This document shows positions 34,811-48,300 of a stretch of 64,000 bases of DNA, one piece after another. The notes beneath the pieces are model-generated. The model saw nothing but the letters and a program-made list of their open reading frames with translations, had not been told where the DNA came from and ran no database searches. The first letter of the stretch is position 1, and each line of letters opens with the position of its first letter. The stretch is from Aedes albopictus (taxonomy: Eukaryota > Arthropoda > Insecta > Diptera > Culicidae). The stretch spans positions 1-64,000 of the forward strand of contig NW_026917520.1 in NCBI RefSeq assembly GCF_035046485.1, in the 5' to 3' direction. A program made the position numbers and the translations under genes.

Positions 34811-37800
34811 CAATAAGTGTTCGGCAATTTTAAGTGATATTGGGAGGCATTCTGAGGGAAGTCGGTTCCTCCCAATAAGTGTTCGGTAATTTTAGGTGAT
34901 ATTGGGAGACATTCTAAGGGAAGTCGGTTCCTCCCAATAGGTGTTCGGTAATTTTAGGTGATATTGGGGAGCATTCTGAGGGAAGTCGGTTCCTCCCAAT
35001 AAGTGTTCGGTAATTCTAGGTGATATTGGGGAGCATTCTGAGGGAAGTCGGTTCCTCCCAATAAGTGTTTGGCAATTTTAAGTGATATTGGGAGACATTC
35101 TTAGGGAAGTTGGGTCCTCCCAATAGGTGTTCGGTAATTTTAGGTGATATTGGGAGGCATTCTGAGGGAAGTCGGTTCCTCCCAATAAGTGTTCGGTAAT
35201 TTTAGGTGATATTGGGGAGCATTCTGAGGGAAGTCCGTTCCTCCCAATAAGTGTTCGGTTATTTTAGGTGATATTGGGGAGCATTCTGAGGGAAGTCGGT
35301 TCCTCACAATAAGTGTTCGGTAATTTTAGGTGATATTAGGGATATTCTGGGGGAAGTCGGTTCCTCCCAATAAGTGTTCGGTAATTTTAGGGGATATTGG
35401 GAGACATTCTAAGGGAAGCTGGGTCCTCCCAATAAGTGTTCGGTAAGTTTAGGTGATATTAGGGGGCATTCTTAAGACAGTTGGGTCCTCCCAATAAGTG
35501 TTTGGTAATTTTAGGTGATATTGCGGGACATTCTTGAGGAAGCTGGGTCCTCCCAATAAGTGTTCGGTAATTTAAGGTGATATTGGAGACATTTCAAGGG
35601 AAGCTGGGTCCTCCCAATAAGTGTTCGGTAATTTTAGGTGATATTAGGGGGCATTCTGAGGGAAGTTGGTTCCTCCCAATAAGTGTTCGGTAATTTTAGG
35701 TGTTATTGGGGAGCATTCTGAGGGAAATCGGTTCCTCCCAATAAGTGTTCGGTAATTTTAGGTGGTGATATTGGGGGACATTCTTAGGGAAACTGGGTCC
35801 TCCCAGTAAGTGGTCGGTTATTTTAGGTAGGTGATATAAAAGAGCATCCTGAGGGAAGTCATTTCCTCCCGATAAGTGTTCGGTAATTTTAGGCGATATT
35901 TAGGTTATTCTGAGGGAAGTCGATTCCTCCCAATAAGTGTTCGGTAATTTTAGGGGATATTGGGAGACATTCTAAGGGAAGCTGGGTCCTCCCAATAAGT
36001 GTTCGGTAAGTTTAGGTGATATTAGGGGGCATTCTTAAGACAGTTGGGTCCTCCCAATAAGTGTTTGGTAATTTTAGGTGATATTGCGGGACATTCTTGA
36101 GGAAGCTGGGTCCTCCCAATAAGTGTTCGGTAATTTAAGGTGATATTGGAGACATTTCAAGGGAAGCTGGGTCCTCCCAATAAGTGTTCGGTAATTTTAG
36201 GTGATATTAGGGGGCATTCTGAGGGAAGTTGGTTCCTCCCAATAAGTGTTCGGTAATTTCAGGTGATATTGGGGAGCAGTCTGAGGGATGTCGGTTCCTC
36301 CCAATAAGTGTTCGGTAATTTAGGTGATTTTGGGGGGCATTCTTAAGAAAGTTGGGTCCTCCCAATAAGTGTTCGGTAATTTTAGGTGATATTGGGGGGC
36401 ATTCTGAGGGAAGTCGGTTCCTCCCAATAAGTGTTCGGTAATTTCAGGTGATATTGGGGAGCAGTCTGAGGGAAGTCGGTTCCTCCCAATAAGTGTTTGT
36501 AATTTTAGGTGATATTGGGGGGCATTCTGAGGGAAGTCGGTTCCTCCCAATAAGTGTTCGGCAATTTTAAGTGATATTGGGAGGCATTCTGAGGGAAGTC
36601 GGTTCCTCCCAATAAGTGTTCGGTAATTTTAGGTGATATTGGGGAGCATTCTGAGGGAAGTCGGTTCCTCCCAATAAGTGTTCGGTAATTCTAGGTGATA
36701 TTGGGGAGCATTCTGAGGGAAGTCGGTTCCTCCCAATAAGTGTTCGGCAATTTTAAGTGATATTGGGAGACATTCTTAGGGAAGTTGGGTCCTCCCAATA
36801 AGTGTTCGGTAATTTTAGGTGATATTGGGAGACATTCTAAGGGAAGTCGGTTCCTCCCAATAGGTGTTCGGTAATTTTAGGTGATATTGGGAGGCATTCT
36901 GAGGGAAGTCGGTTCCTCCCAATAAGTGTTCGGTAATTTTAGGTGATATTGGGGAGCATTCTGAGGGAAGTCCGTTCCTCCCAATAAGTGTTCGGTTATT
37001 TTAGGTGATATTGGGGAGCATTCTGAGGGAAGTCGGTTCCTCCCAATAAGTGTTCGGTAATTTTAGGTGATATTGGGGAGCATTCTGAGGGAAGTCGGTT
37101 CCTCCCAATAAGTGTTCGGCAATTTTAAGTGATATTGGGAGGCATTCTGAGGGAAGTCGGTTCCTCCCAATAAGTGTTCGGTAATTTTAGGTGATATTGG
37201 GGAGCATTCTGAGGGAAGTCGGTTCCTCCCAATAAGTGTTCGGTAATTCTAGGTGATATTGGGGAGCATTCTGAGGGAAGTCGGTTCCTCCCAATAAGTG
37301 TTCGGCAATTTTAAGTGATATTGGGAGACATTCTTAGGAAAGTTGGGTCCTCCCAATAGGTGTTCGGTAATTTTAGGTGATATTGGGAGGCATTCTGAGG
37401 GAAGTCGGTTCCTCCCAATAAGTGTTCGGTAATTTTAGGTGATATTGGGGAGCATTCTGAGGGAAGTCCGTTCCTCCCAATAAGTGTTCGGTTATTTTAG
37501 GTGATATTGGGGAGCATTCTGAGGGAAGTCGGTTCCTCCCAATAAGTGTTCGGTAATTTTAGGTGATATTGGGGATATTCTGGGGGAAGTCGGTTCCTCC
37601 CAATAAGTGTTCGGTAATTTTAGGGGATATTGGGAGACATTCTAAGGGACGCTGGGTCCTCCCAATAAGTGTTCGGTAAGTTTAGGTGATATTAGGGGGC
37701 ATTCTTAAGACAGTTGGGTCCTCCCAATAAGTGTTTGGTAATTTTAGGTGATATTGCGGGACATTCTTGAGGAAGCTGGGTCCTCCCAATAAGTGTTCGG

Positions 37801-40800
37801 TAATTTAAGGTGATATTGGAGACATTTCAAGGGAAGCTGGGTCCTCCCAATAAGTGTTCGGTAATTTTAGGTGATATTAGGGGGCATTCTTAAGACAGTT
37901 GGGTCCTCCCAATAAGTGTTTGGTATTTTTAGGTGATATTGGGGGGCATTCTGAGGGAAGTTGGTTCCTCCCAATAAGTGTTCGGTAATTTTAAGTGACA
38001 ATGGGGGGACATTCTGAGGGAAGTCGGTTCCTCCCAATAAATGTTCGGTAATTTTAGGTGATACTGGAGGGCATTCTGAGGGAAGTCGATTCCTCCCAAT
38101 AAGTGTTCGGTAATTTCAGGTGATATTGGGAGGCATTCTGAGGGAAGTCGGTTTCTCCCAATAAGTGTTCGGTAATTTAAGGTGATATTGGGGAGCATTC
38201 TGAGGGAAGTCGGTTCCTCCCAATAAGTGTTCGGTAATTTTAGGTGATATTGGGAGGCATTCTGAGGGAAGTCGGTTCCTCCCAATAAGTGTTCGGTAAT
38301 TTCAGGTGATATTGGGAGGCATTCTGAGGGAAGTCGGTTCCTCCCAATAAGTGTTCGGTAATTTTAGGTGATATTGGTAGGCATTCTGAGGGAAGTAGGT
38401 TCCTCCCAATAAGTGTTCGGTAATTTTAGGTGATATTGGGGGGCATTCTGAGGGAAGTCGGTTCCTCCCAATAAGTGTTCAGTAATTTTAGGTGATATTG
38501 GGGGGCATTCTGAGGGAAGTCGGTTCCTCCCAATAAGTGTTCGGTAATTTTAGGTTATATTCGGAAGCATTGTTAAGACAGTTGGGTCCTCCCAATAAGT
38601 GTTCGGTAATTTTAGGTGATACTGGAGGGCATTCTGAGGGAAGTCGGTTCCTCCCAATAAGTGTTCGGTAATTTCAGGTGATATTGGGAGGCATTCTGAG
38701 GGAAGTCGGTTCCTCTCAATAAGTGTTCGGTAATTTTAGGTGATATTCGGAAGCATTGTTAAGACAGTTGGGTCCTCCCAATAAGTGTTCGGTAATTTTA
38801 GGTGATACTGGAGGGCATTCTGAGGGAAGTCGGTTCCTCCCAATAAGTGTTCGGTAATTTTAGGTGATATTGGGGAGCATTCTGAGGGAAGTCGGTTCCT
38901 CCCAATAAGTGTTCGGTAATTTTAGGTGATATTGGGGAGCATTCTGAGGGAAGTCGGTTCCTCCCAATAAGTGTTCGGCAATTTTAAGTGATATAGGGAG
39001 ACATTCTTAGGGAAGTTGGGTCCTCCCAATAAGTGTTCGGTAATTTTAGGTGATATTGGGAGACATTCTAAGGGAAGTCGGTTCCTCCCAATAGGTGTTC
39101 GGTAATTTTAGGTGATTTTGGGAGGCATTCTGAGGGAAGTCGGTTCCTCCCAATAAGTGTTCGGTAATTTTAGGTGATATTGGGGAGCATTCTGAGGGAA
39201 GTCGGTTCCTCCCAATAAGTGTTCGGTAATTCTAGGTGATATTGGGGAGCATTCTGAGGGAAGTCGGTTCCTCCCAATAAGTGTTCGGCAATTTTAAGTG
39301 ATATTGGGAGACATTCTTAGGGAAGTTGGGTCCTCCCAATAAGTGTTCGGTAATTTTAGGTGATATTGGGAGACATTCTAAGGGAAGTCGGTTCCTCCCA
39401 ATAGGTGTTCGGTAATTTTAGGTGATATTGGGAGGCATTCTGAGGGAAGTCGGTTCCTCCCAATAAGTGTTCGGTAATTTTAGGTGATATTGGGGAGCAT
39501 TCTGAGGGAAGTCCGTTCCTCCCAATAAGTGTTCGGTTATTTTAGGTGATATTGGGGAGCATTCTGAGGGAAGTCGGTTCCTCCGAATAAGTGTTCGGTA
39601 ATTTTAGGTGATATTGGGGAGCATTCTGAGGGAAGTCGGTTCCTCCCAATAAGTGTTCGGCAATTTTAAGTGATATTGGGAGGCATTCTGAGGGAAGTCG
39701 GTTCCTCCCAATAAGTGTTCGGTAATTTTAGGTGATATTGGGAGACATTCTAAGGGAAGTCGGTTCCTCCCAATAGGTGTTCGGTAATTTTAGGTGATAT
39801 TGGGGAGCATTCTGAGGGAAGTCGGTTCCTCCCAATAAGTGTTCGGTAATTCTAGGTGATATTGGGGAGCATTCTGAGGGAAGTCGGTTCCTCCCAATAA
39901 GTGTTTGGCAATTTTAAGTGATATTGGGAGACATTCTTAGGGAAGTTGGGTCCTCCCAATAGGTGTTCGGTAATTTTAGGTGATATTGGGAGGCATTCTG
40001 AGGGAAGTCGGTTCCTCCCAATAAGTGTTCGGTAATTTTAGGTGATATTGGGGAGCATTCTGAGGGAAGTCCGTTCCTCCCAATAAGTGTTCGGTTATTT
40101 TAGGTGATATTGGGGAGCATTCTGAGGGAAGTCGGTTCCTCACAATAAGTGTTCGGTAATTTTAGGTGATATTAGGGATATTCTGGGGGAAGTCGGTTCC
40201 TCCCAATAAGTGTTCGGTAATTTTAGGGGATATTGGGAGACATTCTAAGGGAAGCTGGGTCCTCCCAATAAGTGTTCGGTAAGTTTAGGTGATATTAGGG
40301 GGCATTCTTAAGACAGTTGGGTCCTCCCAATAAGTGTTTGGTAATTTTAGGTGATATTGCGGGACATTCTTGAGGAAGCTGGGTCCTCCCAATAAGTGTT
40401 CGGTAATTTAAGGTGATATTGGAGACATTTCAAGGGAAGCTGGGTCCTCCCAATAAGTGTTCGGTAATTTTAGGTGATATTAGGGGGCATTCTGAGGGAA
40501 GTTGGTTCCTCCCAATAAGTGTTCGGTAATTTTAGGTGTTATTGGGGAGCATTCTGAGGGAAATCGGTTCCTCCCAATAAGTGTTCGGTAATTTTAGGTG
40601 GTGATATTGGGGGACATTCTTAGGGAAACTGGGTCCTCCCAGTAAGTGGTCGGTTATTTTAGGTAGGTGATATAAAAGAGCATCCTGAGGGAAGTCATTT
40701 CCTCCCGATAAGTGTTCGGTAATTTTAGGCGATATTTAGGTTATTCTGAGGGAAGTCGATTCCTCCCAATAAGTGTTCGGTAATTTTAGGGGATATTGGG

Positions 40801-41400
40801 AGACATTCTAAGGGAAGCTGGGTCCTCCCAATAAGTGTTCGGTAAGTTTAGGTGATATTAGGGGGCATTCTTAAGACAGTTGGGTCCTCCCAATAAGTGT
40901 TTGGTAATTTTAGGTGATATTGCGGGACATTCTTGAGGAAGCTGGGTCCTCCCAATAAGTGTTCGGTAATTTAAGGTGATATTGGAGACATTTCAAGGGA
41001 AGCTGGGTCCTCCCAATAAGTGTTCGGTAATTTTAGGTGATATTAGGGGGCATTCTGAGGGAAGTTGGTTCCTCCCAATAAGTGTTCGGTAATTTCAGGT
41101 GATATTGGGGAGCAGTCTGAGGGATGTCGGTTCCTCCCAATAAGTGTTCGGTAATTTAGGTGATTTTGGGGGGCATTCTTAAGAAAGTTGGGTCCTCCCA
41201 ATAAGTGTTCGGTAATTTTAGGTGATATTGGGGGGCATTCTGAGGGAAGTCGGTTCCTCCCAATAAGTGTTCGGTAATTTCAGGTGATATTGGGGAGCAG
41301 TCTGAGGGAAGTCGGTTCCTCCCAATAAGTGTTTGTAATTTTAGGTGATATTGGGGGGCATTCTGAGGAAAGTCGGTTCCTCCCAATAAGTGTTCGGTAA
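31740..41400 (+). repeat. higher-order tandem duplication of 4,836 bp (78 units)
   Basis: 31740-36540 is repeated as about 36570-41400 with offset 4,836, which is exactly 78 x 62. Examples are 33093/37929 and 36320/41156. It includes the odd units at 35760-35900 and 40600-40740 (GGTGGTGATATTGGGGGAC and GTCATTTCCTCCCGATAAG). Confidence 0.85.
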
Positions 41401-44400
41401 TATAGGTGATATTAGGGGGCATTCTAAGGGAAGTCGGTTCCTCCCAATAAGTGTTCAGTTATTTTAGGTGATAGTGGGAGGCATTCTTAGGGAAGTTAGG
41501 TCCTCCCAATAAGTGTTCGGCAATTTTAGGTGATATTGGGGGACATTCTGAGGGAAGTTGGGTCCTCTTAATGAGCGTTCTATAATTTTAGGTGATATTG
41601 AAGAGCATTCTGAGGGAAGTTGGGTCCTCCCAATAATTGTTCGGTAATTTTAGGTTATATTAGGGGGCATTCTGAGGAAAGTCGGTTCCTCCCAATAAGT
41701 GTTCGGTAATTTTAGGTGATATTAGGGGGCATTCTGAGGGAAGTCGATGCCTCTAAATAAGTGTTCGGTAATTTTAGGTGATATTAGAGGGCATTCTGAG
41801 GGAAGTCGGTTCCTCCCAATAAGTGTTCAGTTATTTTAGGTGATAGTGGGAGGCATTCTTAGGGAAGTTGGTTCCTCCCAATAAGTGTTCGGTAATTTTA
41901 GGTGATATTAGGGGGCATTCTGAGGGAAGTTGGTTCCTCCCAATAAGTGTTCGGTAATTTTAGGTGATATTAGGGGGCATTCTGAGGGAAGTTGGTTCCT
42001 CCCAATAAGTGTTCGGTAATTTTAGGTGATATTACGGGGCATTCTGAGGGAAGTCGATGCCTCCCAATAAGTGTTCGGTAATTTTAGGTTATATTAGGGG
42101 GCATTCTGAGGGAAGTCGATGCCTCCCAATAAGTGTTCGGTAATTTTAGGTGATATTAGGGGGCATTCTGAGGGAAGTCGGTTCCTCCCAATAAGTGTTC
42201 GGTAATTTAAGGTGATATTGGGGAGCATTCTGAGGGAAGTTAGTTCCTCCCAATTAGTGTTCGGTAATTTTAGGTGATAGTGGGAGGCATTCTTAGGGAA
42301 GTCGGTTCTTCCCAATTGGTGTTCGGTAATTTAGGTGATATTAGGGGGGCATTCTGAGGGAAGTCGATGCCTCCCAATAAGTGTTCGGTAATTTAAGGTG
42401 ATATTGGGGAGCATTCTGAGGGAAGTTGGTTCCTCCCAATTAGTGTTCGGTAATTTTAGGTGATAGTGGGAGGCATTCTTAGGGAAGTCGGTTCTTCCCA
42501 ATTAGTGTTCGGTAATTTTAGGTGATATTAGGGGGCATTCTGAGGGAAGTCGGTTCCTCCCAATTAGTGTTCGGTAATTTTAGGTGGTATTAGAGGGCAT
42601 TCTGAGGGAAGTAGGTTCCTCCCAATAAATGTTCGGTAATTTTAGGTGATATTAGGGGGCATTCTGAGGGAAGTCGATGCCTCCCAATAAGTGTTCGGTA
42701 ATTTTAGGTAATATTGGGGAGCATTCTGAGGGAAGTTGGTTCCTCCCAATAAGTGTTTGGTAATTTTAGGTGATAGTGGGAGACATTCTTAGGTAAGTCG
42801 GTTCCTCCCAATTAGTGTTCGGTATTTTTAGGTGATATTAGGGGGCATTCTGAGGGAAGTCGGTTCCTCCCTATAAGTGTTCGGTAATTTTAGGTGATAT
42901 TAGGGGGCATTCTGAGGGATGTCGGTTCCTCCCAATAAGTGTTCGGTAATTTTAGGTGATATAGGGGGCATTCTGAGGGAAGTCGGTTCCTCCCAATTAG
43001 TGTTCGGTAATTCTAGGTGATATTAGGGGGCATTCTGAGGGAAGTCGATGCCTCCCAATAAGTGTTCGGTAATTTTAGGTGATATTAGGGGGCATTCTGA
43101 GGGAAGTCGGTTCCTCCCAATAAGTGTTCGGTAATTTTAGGTGATATTAGGGGGCATTCTGAGGGAAGTCGGTTCCTCCCAATAAGTGTTCGGTAATTTT
43201 AGGTGATATTAGGGGGCATTCTGAGGGAAGTCGGTTCCTCCCAATAAGTGTTCGGTAATTTTAGGTGATATTAGGGGACATTCTGAGGGAAGTCGATGCC
43301 TCCCAATAAGTGTTCGGTAATTTTAGGTGATATTAGGGGGCATTCTGAGGGAAGTCGGTTCCTCCCAATAAGTGTTCGGTAATTTTAGGTGATATTAGGG
43401 GGCATTCTGAGGGATGTCGGTTCCTCCCAATAAGTGTTCGGTAATTTTAGGTGATATTAGGGGGCATTCTGAGGGAAGTCGATGCCTCCCAATAAGTGTT
43501 CGGTAATTTTAGGTGATATTAGGGGGCATTCTGAGGGAAGTCGGTTCCTCCCAATTAGTGTTCGGTAATTTTAGGTGATATTAGAGGGCATTCTGAGGGA
43601 AGTAGGTTCCTCCCAATAAGTGTTCGGTAATTTTAGGTGATAGTGGGAGACATAGCTAGGGAAGTTGGGTCCTCCCAATAAGTGTTCGGTAATTTTAGGT
43701 GATATTAGGGGGCATTCTGAGGGAAGTCGGTTCCTCCCAATAAGTGTTCGGTAATTTTAGGTGATATTAGGGGGCATTCTGAGGGATGTCGGTTCCTCCC
43801 AATAAGTGTTCAGTAATTTTAGGTGATATTAGGGGGCATTCTGAGGGAAGTCGATGCCTCCCAATAAGTGTTCGGTAATTTTAGGTGATATTAGGGGGCA
43901 TTCTGAGGGATGTCGGTTCCTCCCAATAAGTGTTCGGTAATTTTAGGTGATATAAGGGGGCATTCTGAGGGAAGTCGATGCCTCCCAATAAGTGTTCGGT
44001 AATTTTAGGTGATATTAGAGGGCATTCTGAGGGAAGTCGATGCCTCCCAATAAGTGTTCGGTAATTTTAGGTGATATTGGGGAGCATTCTGAGGGAAGTT
44101 GGGTGCTCCCAATGAGTGTTCGGTAATTTTAGGTGATAGTGGGAGACATAGCTAGGGAAGTTGGGTCCTCCCAATAAGTGTTCGGTAATTTTAGGTGATA
44201 TTGGGTCCTCCCAATGAGTGTTTGAAAATTTTAGGTGATATTGGAGGGCATTCTAAGGAAAGTTGGGTCCTCCCAATGAGTTTTTGGTAATTTGAGGTGA
44301 TATTAAGGGTCACCCTGAGGGAAGTTGGCTCTTCCCAATGAGTGTTTGGAAATTTTATGTGATACTGGAGGGCATCCTGAGTGAAGTTGGGTCCTCCCAA

Positions 44401-44868
44401 TAAGTGTTCTGTAATTTAAGGTGATATTGGGGAGCATCCTGGAGGAAGTTGGGTCCTCCCAATAAGTGTTCGGGTTTTTAGGTGATATTGGGAGGCATTC
44501 TGAGGAAGTTGGTTTCAATTTGACGATATGCGTATATTTTACATGCGCCTAAATGGAGGCATGCACGCATATGGCCTCAACTTTATCATCTTTTGCAACA
44601 TCTTATACGATTACTGGTTGTCTGGGAAGTGGTTGGTAATTTTTGGTGATATTGGGAGCATCCTGAGGGAAGTTAGGTCCTCCCAATGGGTGTTTGAAAA
44701 TTTTAGGCGATATTGAAGGACACGCTGAGGGAAGTTGAGTCCTCCCAATGGGTGTTTGAAAATTTTAAGTGTTATTGAGAGGCATTCTGGGGGAAGTTGG
44801 GTCCTCCCAATGAGTGTTTGAACATTTTAGGTAACATTGAGGGGCATTCTGAGGGAAGTTGAATCGAC

Positions 44869-45301
44869 TCTAAACCATTACCCGGAATGCCATTTACCAT
44901 TTACCGCAATGTACCATTTACCGGAATGTACTTTTTACCGGAAACCCATTTACCGGAATGTTTAATTTACCGGAAACATATTTACCCTCAACCCTCAAGT
45001 AACACACTTGTCACAGAAGAGTCACGGTGGCGCAGAGTTTTGTTGCACAGAATTCATTGTGACTTACTTCTAGCAAGTAAGTATTCATATGATAAAAATA
45101 AGTCGCAATGACAGGTGCGCAACAAACCCTGCGCCACCGTGACTCTTCTGTGACAAGGGGTTAAGTTGAGAGATAATATGTTTCCGGTAAATTAAACATT
45201 CCGGTAAACGGGTTTCCGGTAAATAGTACATTCCGGTAAATGGTACATTACCGTAAATGGTAAATGGCATTCCGGGCAATGGTTTTCCGGGTAATGGTAT
45301 A
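44869..45301. mobile_element. 433-bp hairpin MITE, second copy
   Basis: Same as 3768-4200, with GAATCGAC on both sides (44861-44868 and 45302-45309). It marks the point of orientation change in the large element. Both loci carry it at the same position, so it was inserted before the core was duplicated. Confidence 0.78.
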
Positions 45302-45309
45302 GAATCGAC

Positions 45310-48300
45310 CCAACATTTATTGGGAGGAACCGACTTCCCTCAGAGAACCTCCCACTATCACCTAAAATTACCGAACACTTATTGGGAGAAACCGACTTCC
45401 CTCAGAATGCCTCCCAATATCACCTAAAATTACCGAACACTTAGTGGGAGGAACCGACTTCCCTCAGAATGCCCCCTAATATCTTCTAAAATTACCGAAC
45501 ACTTATTGGGAGGCATCGACTTCCCTCAGAATGCCCCCTAATATCACCTAAAATTACCGAACACTTATTGGGAGAAACCGACTTTCCTCAGAATGCCCCC
45601 TAATATCATCTAAAATTACCAAACACTTATTGGGAGGAACCGACTTCCCTTAGAATGCCCCCTAATATCACCTAAAATTACCGAACACTTATTGGGAGGA
45701 ACCGACATCCCTCAGAATGCCCCCTAATATCACCTAAAATTACCGAACACTTATTGGGAGGAACCGATTTTCCTCAGAATGCCCCCTAATATCACCTAAA
45801 ATTACCGAACACTTATTGGGAGGCATCGACTTCCCTCAGAATGCCCCCTAATATCACCTAAAATTACCGAACACTTATTGAGAGGAACCAACTTCCCTAA
45901 GAATGCCTCCCATTATCACCTAAAATTACCGAACACTTATTGGGAGGAACCGACTTCCCTCAGAATGCCCCCTCATATCACCTAAAATTACCGAACACTT
46001 ATTGGGAGGCATCGACATCCCACATAATGCCCCCTAATATCACCTAAAATTACCGAACACTTATTGGGAGGAACCGACTTCCCTCAGAATGCCCCCTAAC
46101 ATCACCTAAAATTACCGAACACTTATTGGGAGGAACCGACTTTCCTCAGAATGCCCCCTAATATCACCTAAAATTACCGAACACTTATTGGGAGGAACCG
46201 ACTTTCCTCAGAATACCCCCTAATATCACCTAAAATTACCGAACACTTATTGGGAGGCATCGACTTCCCTCAGAATGCCCCCTAATATCACCTAAAATTA
46301 CCGAACACTTATTGGGAGGAACCAACTTCCCTAAGAATGCCTCCCACTATCACCTAAAATTACTGAACACTTATTGGGAGGAACCGACTTCCCTCAGAAT
46401 GCCCCCTAATATCACCTAAATTACCGAACACTTATTGGGAGGAACCAACTTCCCTAAGAATGCCTCCCATTATCACCTAAAATTACCGAACACTTATTGG
46501 GAGGCATCGACATCCCTCAGAATGCCCCCTAATATCACCTAAAATTACCGAACACTTATTGGGAGGCATCGACATCCCTCAGAATGCCCCCTAATATCAT
46601 CTAAAATTACCGAACACTTATTGGGAGGAACCGACTTCCCTCAGAATGCCCCCTAATATCACCTAAAATTACCGAACACTTATTGGGAGGCATAGACATC
46701 CCTCAGAATGCCCCCTAATATCACCTAAAATTACCGAACACTTATTGGGAGGAACCGACTTTCCTCAGAATGCCCCCTAATATCACCTAAAATTACCGAA
46801 CACTTATTGGGAGGAACCGACTTTCCTCAGAATGCCCCCTAATATCACCTAAAATTACCGAACACTTATTGGGAGGAACCGACTTTCCTCAGAATGCCCC
46901 CTAATATCACCTAAAATTACCGAACACTTATTGGGAGGCATCGACTTCCCTCAGAATGCCCCCTAATATCACCTAAAATTACCGAACACTTATTGGGAGG
47001 AACCAACTTCCCTAAGAATGCCTCCCACTATCACCTAAAATTACCGAACACTTATTGGGAGGAACCGACTTTCCTCAGAATGCCCTCTAATATCACCTAA
47101 ATTACCGAACACTTATTGGGAGGAACCAACTTCCCTAAGAATGCCTCCCATTATCACCTAAAATTACCGAACACTTATTGGGAGGAACCAACTTCCCTAA
47201 GAATGCCTCCCATTATCTCCTAAAATTACCGAACACTTATTGGGAGGAACCGACTTCCCTCAGAATGCCCCCTAATATCACCTAAAATTACCGAACACTT
47301 ATTGGGAGGAACCGACTTCCCTCAGAATGCCCCCTAATATCACCTAAAATTACCGAACACTTATTGGGAGGCATCGACATCCCTCAGAATGCCCCCTAAT
47401 ATCACCTAAAATTACCGAACACTTATTGGGAGGCATCGACTTCCCTCAGAATGCCCCCTAATATCACCTAAAATTACCGAACACTTATTGGGAGGAACCG
47501 ACTTCCCTCAGAATGCCCCCTAATATCACCTAAAATTACCGAACACTTATTGGGAGGAACCGACATCCCTCAGAATGCCCCCTAATATCACCTAAAATTA
47601 CCGAACACTTATTGGGAGGAACCGACTTCCCTCAGAATGCCCCCTAATATCACCTAAAAATACCGAACACTAATTGGGAGGAACCGACTTCCCTAAGAAT
47701 GCCTCCCACTATCACCTAAAATTACCGAACACTTATTGGGAGGAACCGACTTCCGTCAGAATGCCCCCTAATATCACCTAAAATTACCGAACACTTATTG
47801 GGAGGAACCGACTTCCCTCAGAATGCCCCCTAATATCACCTTAAATTACCGAACACTTATTGGGAGGAACCGACTTCCCTCAGAATGCCCCCTAATATCA
47901 CCTAAAATTACCGAACACTTATTGGGAGGAACCGACTTCCCTCAGAATGCCCCCTAATATCACCTAAAATTACCGAACACTTATTGGGAGGCATCGACTT
48001 CCCTCAGAATGCCCCCTAATATCACCTAAAATTACCGAACACTTATTGGGAGGAACCGACTTCCCTCAGAATGCCCCCTAATATCACCTAAAATTACCGA
48101 ACACTTATTGGGAGGAACCAACTTCCCTAAGAATGCCTCCCATTATCACCTAAAATTACCGAACACTTATTGGGAGGAACCGACGTCCCTCAGAATGCCC
48201 CCTAATATCACCTAAAATTACCGAACACTTATTGGGAGGAACCAACTTCCCTAAGAATGCCTCCCATTATCACCTAAAATTACCGAACACTTATTGGGAG

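Larger units (their letters stand above)
21546..44860 (+). repeat. left satellite arm, 62-bp units (about 23.3 kb)
   Basis: Roughly 375 tandem 62-bp units. Two kinds of domain can be told apart: outer and inner stretches (21546-24780 and 41420-44860) use ATATTAGGGGGCATTCTGAG, with GTCGATGCC and ATAATGGGAGG variants. The middle (24780-41420) uses TATTGGGGAGCATTCTGAG, TATTCGGAAGCATTGTTAAG and ACTGGAGGGCATTC variants. The middle domain has no counterpart in the right arm. Units close to the hairpin (44190-44860) are the most diverged. Confidence 0.95.
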
